Assembly (NCBI GenBank): GCA_902599405.1
Contig: CACKFO010000007.1
Coordinates: 18,176-82,175 of the forward strand
Direction of reading: 5' to 3'
DNA length: 64,000 bases
From: an uncultured Alphaproteobacteria bacterium
GTDB taxonomy: Bacteria > Pseudomonadota > Alphaproteobacteria > HIMB59
Below the pieces are notes generated by a model. That model had not been told where the DNA came from. It saw only the letters and a list, made by a program, of their open reading frames with translations, and did no database searches. Numbering within the stretch: position 1 is the stretch's first letter; each line of letters begins with the position of its first letter. Made by a program: the position numbers and the translations under genes. This document shows positions 41,476 through 50,323 of the stretch, in pieces.

Positions 41476-43114
41476 TATAAAAAAATCTCTTTTTGAAATA
41501 TTAATTAAAATTGATAAGAACGTTAGTATTAACTTTGAAGATGTTGAGGTTGAAACACTTTTTGACAAAAAGGGCGATTTTACAACTAATGCTGCTCTAA
41601 AATTTTCAAAAATATTTGAAAAAAATCCAAATCAATTAGCTGACATTATTTTAAAGGGTATTAATTTAAATAATTTTGAAAAAATAGAAATTGCTGGACC
41701 TGGTTTTATAAATTTTTTTCTTAAGGATGAAAGTTTTAATCCTCAATTATTCAATTATGAAAAAGAATTTACAGAAAATGAAAAGGTAAATATCGAATTT
41801 GTATCTGCAAACCCAACAGGCCCATTACACTTAGCACATGGAAGAGGTGCAGTTGTTGGGGATATTTTATCTAATTTATTTGAGTATTTTGGACATCCTG
41901 TAACTCGTGAATATTATGTAAATAATACAGGTAATCAAATTTATGAATTTCTATCCTCAATACTTTATTCGATTTCACATACATATAATCTGAATCTTAA
42001 CGAAAAACAATTTTACAAAGGTGATTACATCAATGATATAGCAAAGGACTGTTACGAAAAATTTAAACCACTATTTGATAATAAGCTAAGTTCTGATGAG
42101 AAAAACAATATAGTAAATTACGCTATAGAAAATCTTGTCAATCAGACGCTTCAAACACTTGGCACAGCAGGGATTAAATTCGATCAAATTTCATATGAAA
42201 CAACCATTATGGATAAGGGTCATCTCCCATTAATTCTTGAAAAATTTAAGCAAAAAGATCTAACATATGAAGGTCAATTAAATGCCCCTAAAGATTTTAC
42301 GGGCACTTTAAAGGATAATCAGCTTACAATATTTAAATCAACTCTTTTTGAGGATGATGAAGATAGAGCGTTAACTAAAAATGATGGCACTCCCACTTAT
42401 TTTGCAAATGATATTGCTTATCATGAAGATAAATTTCAAAGAGGATTTAATAAATTAATAAATATATGGGGCGCAGATCATTTAGGATATCTCAAAAGAT
42501 TGTCATCAGCGATAACTTCTTTACATCCAAAAATTGATTTTTCAGTTGTTTTTTGTCAAATTGTCAATTTAAAACGCGATAATAAAATACAAAAACTCTC
42601 AAAAAGAGAGGGTAACATTTTTGAACTAAAAAATTTAATAGATGAAATAGGAATTGATAATTTTAGATATTTTATGTCTTACAGAAAAAATGATACTCAC
42701 ATGGATTTAGACATAGATTTAATTAAGAGAGAGAATAAGGAAAATCCTATATATTATATTCAGTATTCTTATGCTAGAACACAATCTATTTTAAATAAGG
42801 TAAATAAAGTTGTTGATACACCCGTTATAATTACTTCAGAATTAAAAAACTTATATAAAAAATTATTGGAGTGGGATAGTGTAGTAAAATCTGCATATTT
42901 AAAAAAAGAAGTTCATTTAATAGCACACTACTTAGAGAGTTTGTCTTCATATTTCCATACATTATGGTCCTCTTCAAAAAATAAACCTTCAGTAAAATTT
43001 TTAGATAATGAGAATAACATTTCCTCTAATCTAATTAATTTATTACATACTTATCAAAATGTCTTAGACGAAGGATTAAAAATTTTAGGCATAAAGCCTA
43101 AATTACAAATGTGA
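41465..43114 (+). CDS. argS: Arginyl-tRNA synthetase
   Basis: Class I synthetase that charges tRNA-Arg. The 549-residue protein has the Add-1 domain, the signature FVSANPTGPLHLAHGRGAVV with HIGH as HLAH, YVNNTGNQIYEF, the region IWGADHLGYLKRL, and KMSKS altered to KLSKREG, as is usual for ArgRS, which lacks a strict KMSKS. The C-terminal all-helical anticodon domain (YIQYSYARTQSILNKV) follows. The stop TGA overlaps the GTG of the small membrane ORF by 4 bases. Confidence 0.96.
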   Translation: MLHNIKKSLFEILIKIDKNVSINFEDVEVETLFDKKGDFTTNAALKFSKIFEKNPNQLADIILKGINLNNFEKIEIAGPGFINFFLKDESFNPQLFNYEKEFTENEKVNIEFVSANPTGPLHLAHGRGAVVGDILSNLFEYFGHPVTREYYVNNTGNQIYEFLSSILYSISHTYNLNLNEKQFYKGDYINDIAKDCYEKFKPLFDNKLSSDEKNNIVNYAIENLVNQTLQTLGTAGIKFDQISYETTIMDKGHLPLILEKFKQKDLTYEGQLNAPKDFTGTLKDNQLTIFKSTLFEDDEDRALTKNDGTPTYFANDIAYHEDKFQRGFNKLINIWGADHLGYLKRLSSAITSLHPKIDFSVVFCQIVNLKRDNKIQKLSKREGNIFELKNLIDEIGIDNFRYFMSYRKNDTHMDLDIDLIKRENKENPIYYIQYSYARTQSILNKVNKVVDTPVIITSELKNLYKKLLEWDSVVKSAYLKKEVHLIAHYLESLSSYFHTLWSSSKNKPSVKFLDNENNISSNLINLLHTYQNVLDEGLKILGIKPKLQM

Positions 43115-43257
43115 AAAATCTAAAAATAGTAATTATTATTTTTTTTTTAATACTGATTTTATTATTTTCCTTTCTATTTTTTGATAATTTCCTGAAGTAT
43201 ATTTTTTTTGATAATTTCATCACTATTACTGCTGATGAATTTGATTTTATAAAATGA
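43111..43257 (+). CDS. 48-residue membrane-anchored peptide in the place of a SPOR-domain gene
   Basis: A GTG at 43111 starts a 48-codon frame that overlaps the argS stop (GTGA) and the nagZ start (ATGA) by 4 bases each, so it is coupled on both sides. It encodes MKNLK, a hydrophobic span of about 20 residues rich in Ile/Leu/Phe, and a short tail (FFDNFITITADEFDFIK). In other alphaproteobacteria a SPOR-domain cell-division protein with an N-terminal membrane helix lies exactly between argS and nagZ. This looks like its remnant anchor with the SPOR part lost. Function, if any, is unknown. Confidence 0.65.
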   Translation: MKNLKIVIIIFFLILILLFSFLFFDNFLKYIFFDNFITITADEFDFIK

Positions 43258-44270
43258 ACTTTCCAATAATTATATCCATTAAAAGTATTTCTTTATCTAA
43301 ACAAGAAAAAAATTTTATTTCGAAGATAAAACCTTTTGGGGTAATAATTTTTGCAAGAAATATCATTAATATTCCTCAAATATCAAAGTTAAATGAATCA
43401 ATTAAATTATTAAGTAAAAATACATTAATATTTATTGATCAAGAGGGTGGCATTGTAAATAGATTTAAAAAATTTAAAGAATTTAATTTTTTAGATAATT
43501 TTGAGCTTTATAAAATTTATTTAAGATATCCTTCTTTATCAAAGCAGTTAGTTTTTTTGAAATCCTTTATTACATCGTATTATCTAAAAAAACTAAATTT
43601 TGATATTAACACTGTTCCAGTCTTAGATTTACCAATTAAAAATACTATTTTAATGATTAAAAAAAGAACTTTTGGACCCAATATTGATATAAATATAATT
43701 TTGCAGAAAATATTATTGGATAATTTAAGTTACTTCGGACTAATTCCAATAATGAAACATATCCCTGGTCATGGTGTAACAAATAAAGACTCACATTTGA
43801 CTTTGCCAATAACAAAATTAAGTAAAACTTCTCTTCAAGACCACATAAAAATTTTTAAATATTTTAATAAAATACCTTTAGCAATGACTGCACATATTAA
43901 ATATCTGTCGTGGGATAAAAATAACATCGCTACTTTTTCAAGTTATATTATTGATAATATCATTAGAAAAAAAATTGGGTTTAAAGGTTTAATCATATCT
44001 GATGATCTAGAAATGAATGCTAATATTTATAATATTAAGGATGCTATTAAGTTAGCTAACTTTTCTAAATTAGATGTTATTTTAGATTGTAGCTCTGATT
44101 TGGATAAATATAGTGAAATTATAAATTCGTTTAATGTTTCAAACAATTATGTAAATGTTCATAAATCCAATAAACTTCAGCAATATAAGAAAAAATTAGA
44201 CTTTAAATCTATTAATATTAATCACTATCATGAATTGTATAATCAACTATTAAAAATTAATGGATTCTAA
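43254..44270 (+). CDS. nagZ: Beta-N-acetylhexosaminidase (peptidoglycan recycling)
   Basis: GH3-family enzyme that removes N-acetylglucosamine from peptidoglycan fragments in the cytoplasm. The 338-residue protein has FIDQEGGIVNRFKKF (about 60-75), the His-bearing loop MKHIPGHGVTNKDSHLTLP (about 165-183), and the nucleophile Asp in LIISDDLEMNA (about 246). It is shorter and more AT-biased than enterobacterial NagZ but complete. It overlaps the SPOR-remnant ORF by 4 bases and scpA by 11. Confidence 0.92.
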   Translation: MNFPIIISIKSISLSKQEKNFISKIKPFGVIIFARNIINIPQISKLNESIKLLSKNTLIFIDQEGGIVNRFKKFKEFNFLDNFELYKIYLRYPSLSKQLVFLKSFITSYYLKKLNFDINTVPVLDLPIKNTILMIKKRTFGPNIDINIILQKILLDNLSYFGLIPIMKHIPGHGVTNKDSHLTLPITKLSKTSLQDHIKIFKYFNKIPLAMTAHIKYLSWDKNNIATFSSYIIDNIIRKKIGFKGLIISDDLEMNANIYNIKDAIKLANFSKLDVILDCSSDLDKYSEIINSFNVSNNYVNVHKSNKLQQYKKKLDFKSININHYHELYNQLLKINGF

Positions 44271-44994
44271 TCTAAATATAGATATTAAAGACTACAATGG
44301 ACCTTTAGATGTTCTTTTAGAACTTGTTCATAAAAATAAATTTGATTTAAAAAATCTACCAATACTTAGCCTATGTAACCAATATATTGCTTTTATTGTA
44401 GATTTAAAAAAGGTTAGCATAGAGATAGCATCAGAATATTTACTAATGGCTGCTATAATGGTTTTTTTAAAATCTAAATACCTAGTAAATAAAGACAAAG
44501 AAGAGGATGTTAAAAAAGTAACAAGATTTCTTACAAATCGATTAACGATATTAGAACTTGTTAATAAAAATAGTATTAAGTTATTCGAGCTTCCTAAATT
44601 CAAACAGGAATTCTTTCCAAATACACAAAAACATAAATTAAAAATTGAAAAAAACTTTGTAATTAAAGACAAGCTCATTGATCTTTTAAAAGCTTATGCA
44701 AATATTCATAAAAGAAATCAACAATATACTTTAAAGTTTAGCTCTACTAAATTATTTACGATCAAGGATGGTCAAAACGTAATTTCTAAGGAAATTCTAT
44801 CTAACCAAGATTGGTTTACATTGAAGAGTTTACTACCTGATAATTTAAAATCGGATATTTTGAATAAATCATTTTTTTCTAGCACATTTAATGCCAGCCT
44901 TCACATGGCAAAAGAAGATAAAAATGAAGAAAAAAAAATAGTAATTAAGCAATCTTTGCCATTTTCTGATATATATTTAAAAAAAGATGAGTGA
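44260..44994 (+). CDS. scpA: Segregation and condensation protein A
   Basis: Kleisin-type subunit of the bacterial SMC-ScpAB condensin. The 244-residue protein has the N-terminal domain NGPLDVLLELVHKNKFDL, which in the family binds the SMC neck, and a middle helical part (EIASEYLLMAAIMVFLKSKYL), followed by a linker and a short C-terminal winged-helix part for SMC-head binding. It overlaps nagZ by 11 bases and scpB by 8. The locus order is the standard alphaproteobacterial one. Confidence 0.92.
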   Translation: MDSNLNIDIKDYNGPLDVLLELVHKNKFDLKNLPILSLCNQYIAFIVDLKKVSIEIASEYLLMAAIMVFLKSKYLVNKDKEEDVKKVTRFLTNRLTILELVNKNSIKLFELPKFKQEFFPNTQKHKLKIEKNFVIKDKLIDLLKAYANIHKRNQQYTLKFSSTKLFTIKDGQNVISKEILSNQDWFTLKSLLPDNLKSDILNKSFFSSTFNASLHMAKEDKNEEKKIVIKQSLPFSDIYLKKDE

Positions 44995-45637
44995 AACTTC
45001 ACAAAAAATTGAAGCCTTAATATTTGCATCAAGTAAGCCAGTTTCAGAAAATGAAATTAAAAAAAGACTGGATATTCATGAGGATATTTCTGAAGTCATG
45101 TCTAATTTAGAGACTGCTTATCAACATAGAGGTATTAATTTAAAAAAAATATCAAATAAGTGGATTTTCTTAACAAACACAGAGGTCAGTGAGATCTTTC
45201 ATGAAAAAAAAGAAATACAAAAGAGACTTTCAAAACAAGCAATAGAGACATTGGCTATAGTTGTTTATCATCAACCTATAACAAAATCAGAAATTGAAAG
45301 CATTAGAGGAGTTGTTATAGGGCAAGGAATATTTGATCAATTAATGGAGTTTGGCTGGATAGCACCAGGGGGTCGAAAAGAAGTTCCAGGTAGACCTATT
45401 CTTTGGGGCACTACTGAAGACTTTCTTTTACATTTTGGTTTAGGTACACTAGATAATCTTCCTGGAATAGAGGAAATGAAAAACTCTGGAATATTGGATG
45501 AAAATTTTGCTTCAATGAATATCCAAGAGGTTTCAGATGATTTAAATAAGGATGAAGCCTTCATAGATGATGACGATCAAGTAGAAACTCTTGATGAGTT
45601 TTCAAAAAGTCAATTAACGCAAAATAATGATACTTGA
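44987..45637 (+). CDS. scpB: Segregation and condensation protein B
   Basis: Winged-helix dimer that binds ScpA in the SMC complex. The 216-residue protein shows IEALIFASSKPVSENEI at the N-terminus, then KRLSKQAIETLAIVVYHQPITK and the second winged-helix motif ESIRGVVIGQGIFDQL, with GRPILWGTTEDFLLHFGL before an acidic tail (about 175-216). It starts 8 bases inside scpA and its last 11 bases overlap the ABC ATPase that lies where tatA usually follows. Confidence 0.93.
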   Translation: MSETSQKIEALIFASSKPVSENEIKKRLDIHEDISEVMSNLETAYQHRGINLKKISNKWIFLTNTEVSEIFHEKKEIQKRLSKQAIETLAIVVYHQPITKSEIESIRGVVIGQGIFDQLMEFGWIAPGGRKEVPGRPILWGTTEDFLLHFGLGTLDNLPGIEEMKNSGILDENFASMNIQEVSDDLNKDEAFIDDDDQVETLDEFSKSQLTQNNDT

Positions 45638-46673
45638 TGTGAGAGATCTTCACCATTCTTTCGGTGAGATAAATGCTATAAATAAACTTAGTTTTTCAAT
45701 AAAGCATAATTCGATTGTTTCCATTTTGGGTCCCTCCGGCTGTGGAAAAACTACTTTAATTCGATTAATAGCTGGTTTGGAAGAAATTCAAAAGGGGCAA
45801 ATATCTTTTGAGGGTAAATTAGTTGCAAATGAAAAATTTAATACTCCCCCAGAGCAAAGATCAATCTCTTACGTTTTTCAAGACTTTGCATTATTTCCTC
45901 ATATGAACGTAAAAGAAAATATTAGTTTTGCAGCAAGCACTAAAGTAAATAAAAAACAGTTGATTGAACAAGTAATACAATTAGCGAAAGTTGAAAATTT
46001 TCTGGATAAATATCCTCATGCTCTTAGTGGAGGAGAGCAGCAAAGAGTAGCATTAGCAAGGTCAATAGCTGTTCAACCACGACTATTACTTTTAGATGAA
46101 CCTTTTTCTGATTTAGATACTAATTTAAAAAAGGAAATTATTGATGACACACTGCACTTAATCAATAGCTTGGATTCCTCTGCTATTGTAGTAACACACA
46201 ATGCCGAAGAGGCTATGTTTCTTAGCAATGTTATTATTGTAATGGAAAAGGGAAGAATAGTTCAGATAGGAAAACCTCGTGAAATATACTTTAATCCTTC
46301 TAATGTTTATGTTGCCTCTCTGTTTGGAGAGGTTAATATTTTTAAGACAAAGATCTTAAATAATAAATGTGAAACTCCTTTAGGTATATTAGATACAAAA
46401 GACTTTAAAGATAACCAACAAGTAAATGTAGTAGTTAGACCTGAGGCTATTAAATTGAATGTTGAAAAGTCTCCTTTGACAAGTCCTAACTCAGGAGTTG
46501 TTGTTGACTCTAAATTTCTCGGAAATAGCGCCATGATTCATATGACAGTGAATGATAGCAATAATAAAAAACACCACATACATAGCAAGTTAATTGGAGA
46601 GTTTTTACCTGCTCCTGCTAGTTCAGTTTCTTTTTCACTAGATCTAAACCACGTATTTATTTTTCCTAGATAA
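45627..46673 (+). CDS. ABC transporter ATP-binding protein (FbpC/PotA-like)
   Basis: A 348-residue importer ATPase. Walker A GPSGCGKTT (35-43), Q-loop YVFQDFALFPHM, signature LSGGEQQRVALARS, Walker B LLLLDEPFSDLD and the H-loop VVTHNAEEA are all present. A C-terminal TOBE-type regulatory domain (about 235-348) is of the kind found in iron, sugar and polyamine importers. No permease or binding protein is nearby, so its partner is elsewhere or it has been separated from it. It overlaps scpB by 11 bases and precedes tatA, which is an unusual place. Confidence 0.87.
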   Translation: MILDVRDLHHSFGEINAINKLSFSIKHNSIVSILGPSGCGKTTLIRLIAGLEEIQKGQISFEGKLVANEKFNTPPEQRSISYVFQDFALFPHMNVKENISFAASTKVNKKQLIEQVIQLAKVENFLDKYPHALSGGEQQRVALARSIAVQPRLLLLDEPFSDLDTNLKKEIIDDTLHLINSLDSSAIVVTHNAEEAMFLSNVIIVMEKGRIVQIGKPREIYFNPSNVYVASLFGEVNIFKTKILNNKCETPLGILDTKDFKDNQQVNVVVRPEAIKLNVEKSPLTSPNSGVVVDSKFLGNSAMIHMTVNDSNNKKHHIHSKLIGEFLPAPASSVSFSLDLNHVFIFPR

Positions 46674-46701
46674 GACATTAATAATGTAGTAGATTACAAA
46701 A

Positions 46702-46896
46702 ATGGGTACATTTAGCATATGGCATTGGATAATTGTTTTAATTATCGTTCTTTTATTATTTGGAAAAGGTAAAATACCATCTTTAATGGCAGATATGGCA
46801 AAAGGAATTAAGTCTTTCAAGAGCAACATGGCTGAAGATGAAAAACCTGCTAACCCAGATCAAGACAATAAAGACAATCAAAATAAGGACCAGTAA
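46702..46896 (+). CDS. tatA: Sec-independent translocase TatA
   Basis: Small membrane protein that forms the Tat pore with TatBC to move folded proteins across the inner membrane. The 64-residue protein has the N-terminal span ([15 protein letters not shown]), the [10 protein letters not shown] hinge, an amphipathic helix ([14 protein letters not shown]) and a charged tail. It lies 28 bases after the ABC ATPase stop and its stop shares one base with the tatB ATG. Confidence 0.93.
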   Translation: MGTFSIWHWIIVLIIVLLLFGKGKIPSLMADMAKGIKSFKSNMAEDEKPANPDQDNKDNQNKDQ

Positions 46897-47198
46897 TGTT
46901 TTCTTTAGGTTGGATGGAGATATCCATCATCCTAATCATAACTGTAATAGTTGTAGGACCTAAGGAAATACCAACTGTTATTAAATTTATTAAAGGAATA
47001 ACCTCAGGCCTAGGAAAAATTTCTAAAGAGTTTAAATCTACTGTAAATGAGATATCTCATTTAGAGGAGGTGAAAGATATTAAAAAGGATATTTTAGATA
47101 CAAAAGAGTCAATTGTAAAAGAAGGAAAAGAATTAGACGAATTTATTGAAAAAAGTAATGATGAAATAATGAAAGATGAAAAAAATGACCGAAGTTGA
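46896..47198 (+). CDS. tatB: Sec-independent translocase TatB
   Basis: TatA-like subunit that recognises twin-arginine substrates with TatC. The 100-residue protein has a span starting [20 protein letters not shown], the GPKEIP hinge that distinguishes TatB, and an amphipathic helix. The C-terminal part is shorter than in E. coli TatB and highly charged. It shares one base with tatA (TAATG) and overlaps tatC by 23 bases. Confidence 0.92.
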   Translation: MFSLGWMEISIILIITVIVVGPKEIPTVIKFIKGITSGLGKISKEFKSTVNEISHLEEVKDIKKDILDTKESIVKEGKELDEFIEKSNDEIMKDEKNDRS

Positions 47199-47949
47199 AA
47201 GTTCAATGAATTTCTTCGATCATATAAAGGAATTAAGACAAAAACTAATTTATGTCATAATTTTTTTCATTATTGCATTTATAGTTTCTTTTTATTTTTC
47301 TCAATCAATATTTGAATTCCTTGCTAAACCGTTAACTTCAATCTTAGGAGAGGGTAATGGACTGATTTATACAGCTCTGCAAGAGGCCTTTTTAACTAAC
47401 GTCAAAGTAGCATTTTTTACAGCTGCTTTTATTTCATTTCCATTTTTATCTATTCAGATTTGGTCTTTTGTATCCCCAGGATTACTTAAAAAAGAAAAAC
47501 AAATTTCATTACCAACTTTAATAGCAATCCCATTTTTGTTCGTTTTAGGTGCTGCAGTTGTTTATTACGTCATATCACCCATAGCCTGGAAGTTTTTTTT
47601 AAGTTTTCAAACCTCACAAGCAGACGGTATCAATATCACTCTTCAAGCAAAAATGAATGAGTATTTATCTTTAATGATGACATTTATCTTCGCTTTTGGA
47701 CTTGCTTTTCAATTACCTGTTATTTTACTTTTACTTGTTAAATTTGGTGTACTCACTATAAGTCAATTAGTTTCATTTAGAAAATATGCAATTGTTTTAT
47801 CATTTGTATTTGCCGCAATTGTTACACCCCCTGATCCATTTTCACAAATTTCTCTAGCGTTACCTATAATAATTTTGTATGAAATATCTATTCTCGTATC
47901 TAAATTTATGGCTAAGCGTCAGATTAATAAGGATGAGAAAAATAAATAA
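47176..47949 (+). CDS. tatC: Sec-independent translocase TatC
   Basis: Six-span core of the Tat translocon, 257 residues. The N-terminus holds FFDHIKELRQKLIY, the conserved ELR motif, and spans lie at about 24-45, 78-95, 115-137, 163-185, 198-212 and 220-240; FTAAFISFPFLSIQIWSFVSPGL is the characteristic second-span region (here given in part). An alternative ATG 9 bases downstream gives a near-identical product. It overlaps tatB by 23 bases and lies 8 bases before serS. Confidence 0.94.
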   Translation: MKKMTEVESSMNFFDHIKELRQKLIYVIIFFIIAFIVSFYFSQSIFEFLAKPLTSILGEGNGLIYTALQEAFLTNVKVAFFTAAFISFPFLSIQIWSFVSPGLLKKEKQISLPTLIAIPFLFVLGAAVVYYVISPIAWKFFLSFQTSQADGINITLQAKMNEYLSLMMTFIFAFGLAFQLPVILLLLVKFGVLTISQLVSFRKYAIVLSFVFAAIVTPPDPFSQISLALPIIILYEISILVSKFMAKRQINKDEKNK

Positions 47950-47957
47950 AATTTGCC

Positions 47958-49217
47958 ATGCATGATATTACTTTTATAAGAGAAAATCCTGAATTATTTG
48001 ATGAATTGTTAAAAAAGAGATTCATTGATCCAAAATCAAATGAAATTATTTCTCTTGATAAAAAAAAAAGAGACATATTAACTAAATCACAAGAATTACG
48101 AGCAGAGAGAAAGAGTTTATCTTCCTCTTTTGCAAATCTTAACGAAGGTGATAAAGCTGAATTACAAAAAAAGGTACAATTAATTAAAAATAACATTGAT
48201 GAATTAGAAAATGATATTTCAATAATAGATGAACAATTAAAAAATTATTTATCTAGTCTGCCTAACCTCCCACATAAGGATGTTCCTGTAGGAAAAGATG
48301 AAACTTCAAACAAATTAATTAAACAAGTGGGAAAAATTCCTTCATTTAGTTTTACTCCGAAATCCCACTATGAACTTGGAGAAAATTTAGAAATGATTGA
48401 TTTTGAGCAAGCTGGGAAAGTGTCTGGAACAAGATTTGTGTATTTAAAGAAAAAAATAGCTCAATTAGAAAGAGCTATAGCTAATTTTATGTTGGATAAA
48501 CACACAAATGAATTTGATTACACAGAAATTAATCCACCTAATTTAGTTAGAGATGCTGCAGCTTATGGAACTGGGCAATTGCCAAAATTTTCAGAAGATT
48601 TATTTAAAACTAATACAAATCATTGGTTGATACCAACAGCAGAGGTCCCTTTGACTAATTTAGTATTAGATACAATCGTATCTGATAAAAATCTGCCCCT
48701 GAGGTACACAGCTTGGACACCATGTTATAGATCTGAAGCTGGAGCAGCTGGAAGAGATACAAGGGGGATGATAAGACAACACCAATTTTCAAAAGTCGAA
48801 TTAGTTAGCATAACTAAAGATGATGAATCAGAAAAAGAGTTGGAAAGGATGTTAAATTGTGCAACTTCTATATTAGATGATTTAAAAATTCCTTATCAAA
48901 TTATTTTATTATCCTCTGGTGATATGGGCTTTTCAGCAGAAAAAACTTATGATATTGAAGTGTGGTTACCTGGTGAGGGAAAATATAGAGAGATATCTTC
49001 CTGCAGTAATTGTAATTCTTTTCAAGCTAGGAGAATGAATGCTCGTTATAAAGATACAGATCAAAACAAATTTGTTCACACTTTAAATGGATCTGGTCTA
49101 GCAGTAGGGAGAACATTAATTGCAATTTTGGAAAACTATCAAAATGAGGATGGCAGTATTAGTATTCCACAAGTTTTAAAACCATATATGGGGAATTTAG
49201 ATAAAATCTCTAAATAA
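47958..49217 (+). CDS. serS: Seryl-tRNA synthetase
   Basis: Class II synthetase that charges tRNA-Ser. The 419-residue protein has an N-terminal coiled-coil arm (about 30-100, tRNA binding), then motif 1 near LDKHTNEFDYTEINPPNLV, the TAEVPLTNL loop, motif 2 CYRSEAGAAGRDTRGMIRQH, and motif 3 SGLAVGRTLIAILENYQ. It follows tatC by 8 bases, in the usual alphaproteobacterial order, and overlaps the convergent DUF815 gene by 8. Confidence 0.96.
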   Translation: MHDITFIRENPELFDELLKKRFIDPKSNEIISLDKKKRDILTKSQELRAERKSLSSSFANLNEGDKAELQKKVQLIKNNIDELENDISIIDEQLKNYLSSLPNLPHKDVPVGKDETSNKLIKQVGKIPSFSFTPKSHYELGENLEMIDFEQAGKVSGTRFVYLKKKIAQLERAIANFMLDKHTNEFDYTEINPPNLVRDAAAYGTGQLPKFSEDLFKTNTNHWLIPTAEVPLTNLVLDTIVSDKNLPLRYTAWTPCYRSEAGAAGRDTRGMIRQHQFSKVELVSITKDDESEKELERMLNCATSILDDLKIPYQIILLSSGDMGFSAEKTYDIEVWLPGEGKYREISSCSNCNSFQARRMNARYKDTDQNKFVHTLNGSGLAVGRTLIAILENYQNEDGSISIPQVLKPYMGNLDKISK

Positions 49218-49968
49218 TTATATTCTTACTAGAACAATAATATTTAAAAAATTGGTAAGCAGACCTACCTGTTCTATTTCCTCTTGAAAAGATCCATTTG
49301 AGTGCACTATTTTCAATCTCATTATCAAATTCTATTTTATAAAAATGACAATAATTTTTAATTATTAAGATAAAATCTTTCTTACTTAAGTTATGAAAAC
49401 TAATCCATAATCCAAATCGATCAGATAAAGATAATTTTTCTTCAATTCCCTCATCTTGAGATATAGCAGATGATCTCTCATTATCTAACATATCTCTCTT
49501 CATTAAATGCCTTCTGTTACTTGTGACATATACTAGAAATTCGTAGTTTGAGTTGTAAAAAGATCCCTCAAGAAACGATTTAAATTGAATATACCTCCTA
49601 TCATTTTGTTCAAATGATAGATCGTCAATAAATATTATGATTTTTTTGTCGAACTTATAATTTAAAAAAATATTTGGTAAATCTGATAAATCTTCACTAT
49701 TAATTTCTAATGTTTCAAATTTATCATATTTATGAGCATAATTTTTTAATATACCTCTTATAATACTACTTTTGCCACTTCCACGTACACCCCATAAAAG
49801 ACCATGATTAAAAGCTAAACCCTCTAAAAAGTTTTTTGTATTTTCCTCTATTTTTTTTATTTGTTGATCAACACCATACAAAAGCTTTAAATCAAGGACT
49901 TTATTGAATGGTATTTTGTCTAAAGAATTTTTTGATCTATTCCAGCAAAGTAAATATTTATTTTTCAA
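49210..49968 (-). CDS. DUF815 AAA+ ATPase
   Basis: A 252-residue P-loop ATPase of the DUF815 family. Walker A is GVRGSGKSS (60-68), Walker B KIIIFIDDLSFE, and there is a long sensor-like stretch (FLVYVTSNRRHLMKRDM) and the conserved LSLSDRFGLWISFHNL, typical of the family, whose role is not known. It is divergent from yajC across 69 bases. No partner gene is obvious nearby. Confidence 0.85.
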   Translation of the reverse strand: MKNKYLLCWNRSKNSLDKIPFNKVLDLKLLYGVDQQIKKIEENTKNFLEGLAFNHGLLWGVRGSGKSSIIRGILKNYAHKYDKFETLEINSEDLSDLPNIFLNYKFDKKIIIFIDDLSFEQNDRRYIQFKSFLEGSFYNSNYEFLVYVTSNRRHLMKRDMLDNERSSAISQDEGIEEKLSLSDRFGLWISFHNLSKKDFILIIKNYCHFYKIEFDNEIENSALKWIFSRGNRTGRSAYQFFKYYCSSKNIII

Positions 49969-50037
49969 TTTTATGTTGACTTCATTGATGATTGTGAGAT
50001 TTTAGTGCTTATTTTATTAATTTAAAGGATTTAAATC

Positions 50038-50301
50038 ATGGAACAACTTGCAGGAATTCTACCACTTATATTAATTTTTGTCGTTTTCTACTTTTTACTT
50101 ATTAGGCCCCAACAAAAGAAATTAAAAGATCACAAAAATATGATCGCAAATTTAAAAAAAGGTGATCGAGTTGTGACCCAAGGCGGAATTATAGGCAACA
50201 TCCATTATGTAAATGATGATGGTACTCTCTCTATAGAAATAGCAGATAATGTACAAGTCAAAGTAGCTAAGGGTATGATAGCTGATATAGCAGCTAAATA
50301 G
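50038..50301 (+). CDS. yajC: Preprotein translocase subunit YajC
   Basis: Small inner-membrane protein that associates with SecDF. The 87-residue protein has an N-terminal span (about 5-22, ILPLILIFVVFYFLLI), followed by RPQQKKLKDHKNMIANLKK and the conserved GDRVVTQGGIIGNIHYV. A Shine-Dalgarno AAGGAT lies about 8 bases before the ATG. It heads the yajC-secD-secF operon, with 22 bases to secD. Confidence 0.94.
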   Translation: MEQLAGILPLILIFVVFYFLLIRPQQKKLKDHKNMIANLKKGDRVVTQGGIIGNIHYVNDDGTLSIEIADNVQVKVAKGMIADIAAK

Positions 50302-50323
50302 CTTAATAAATTAAATTAACATA

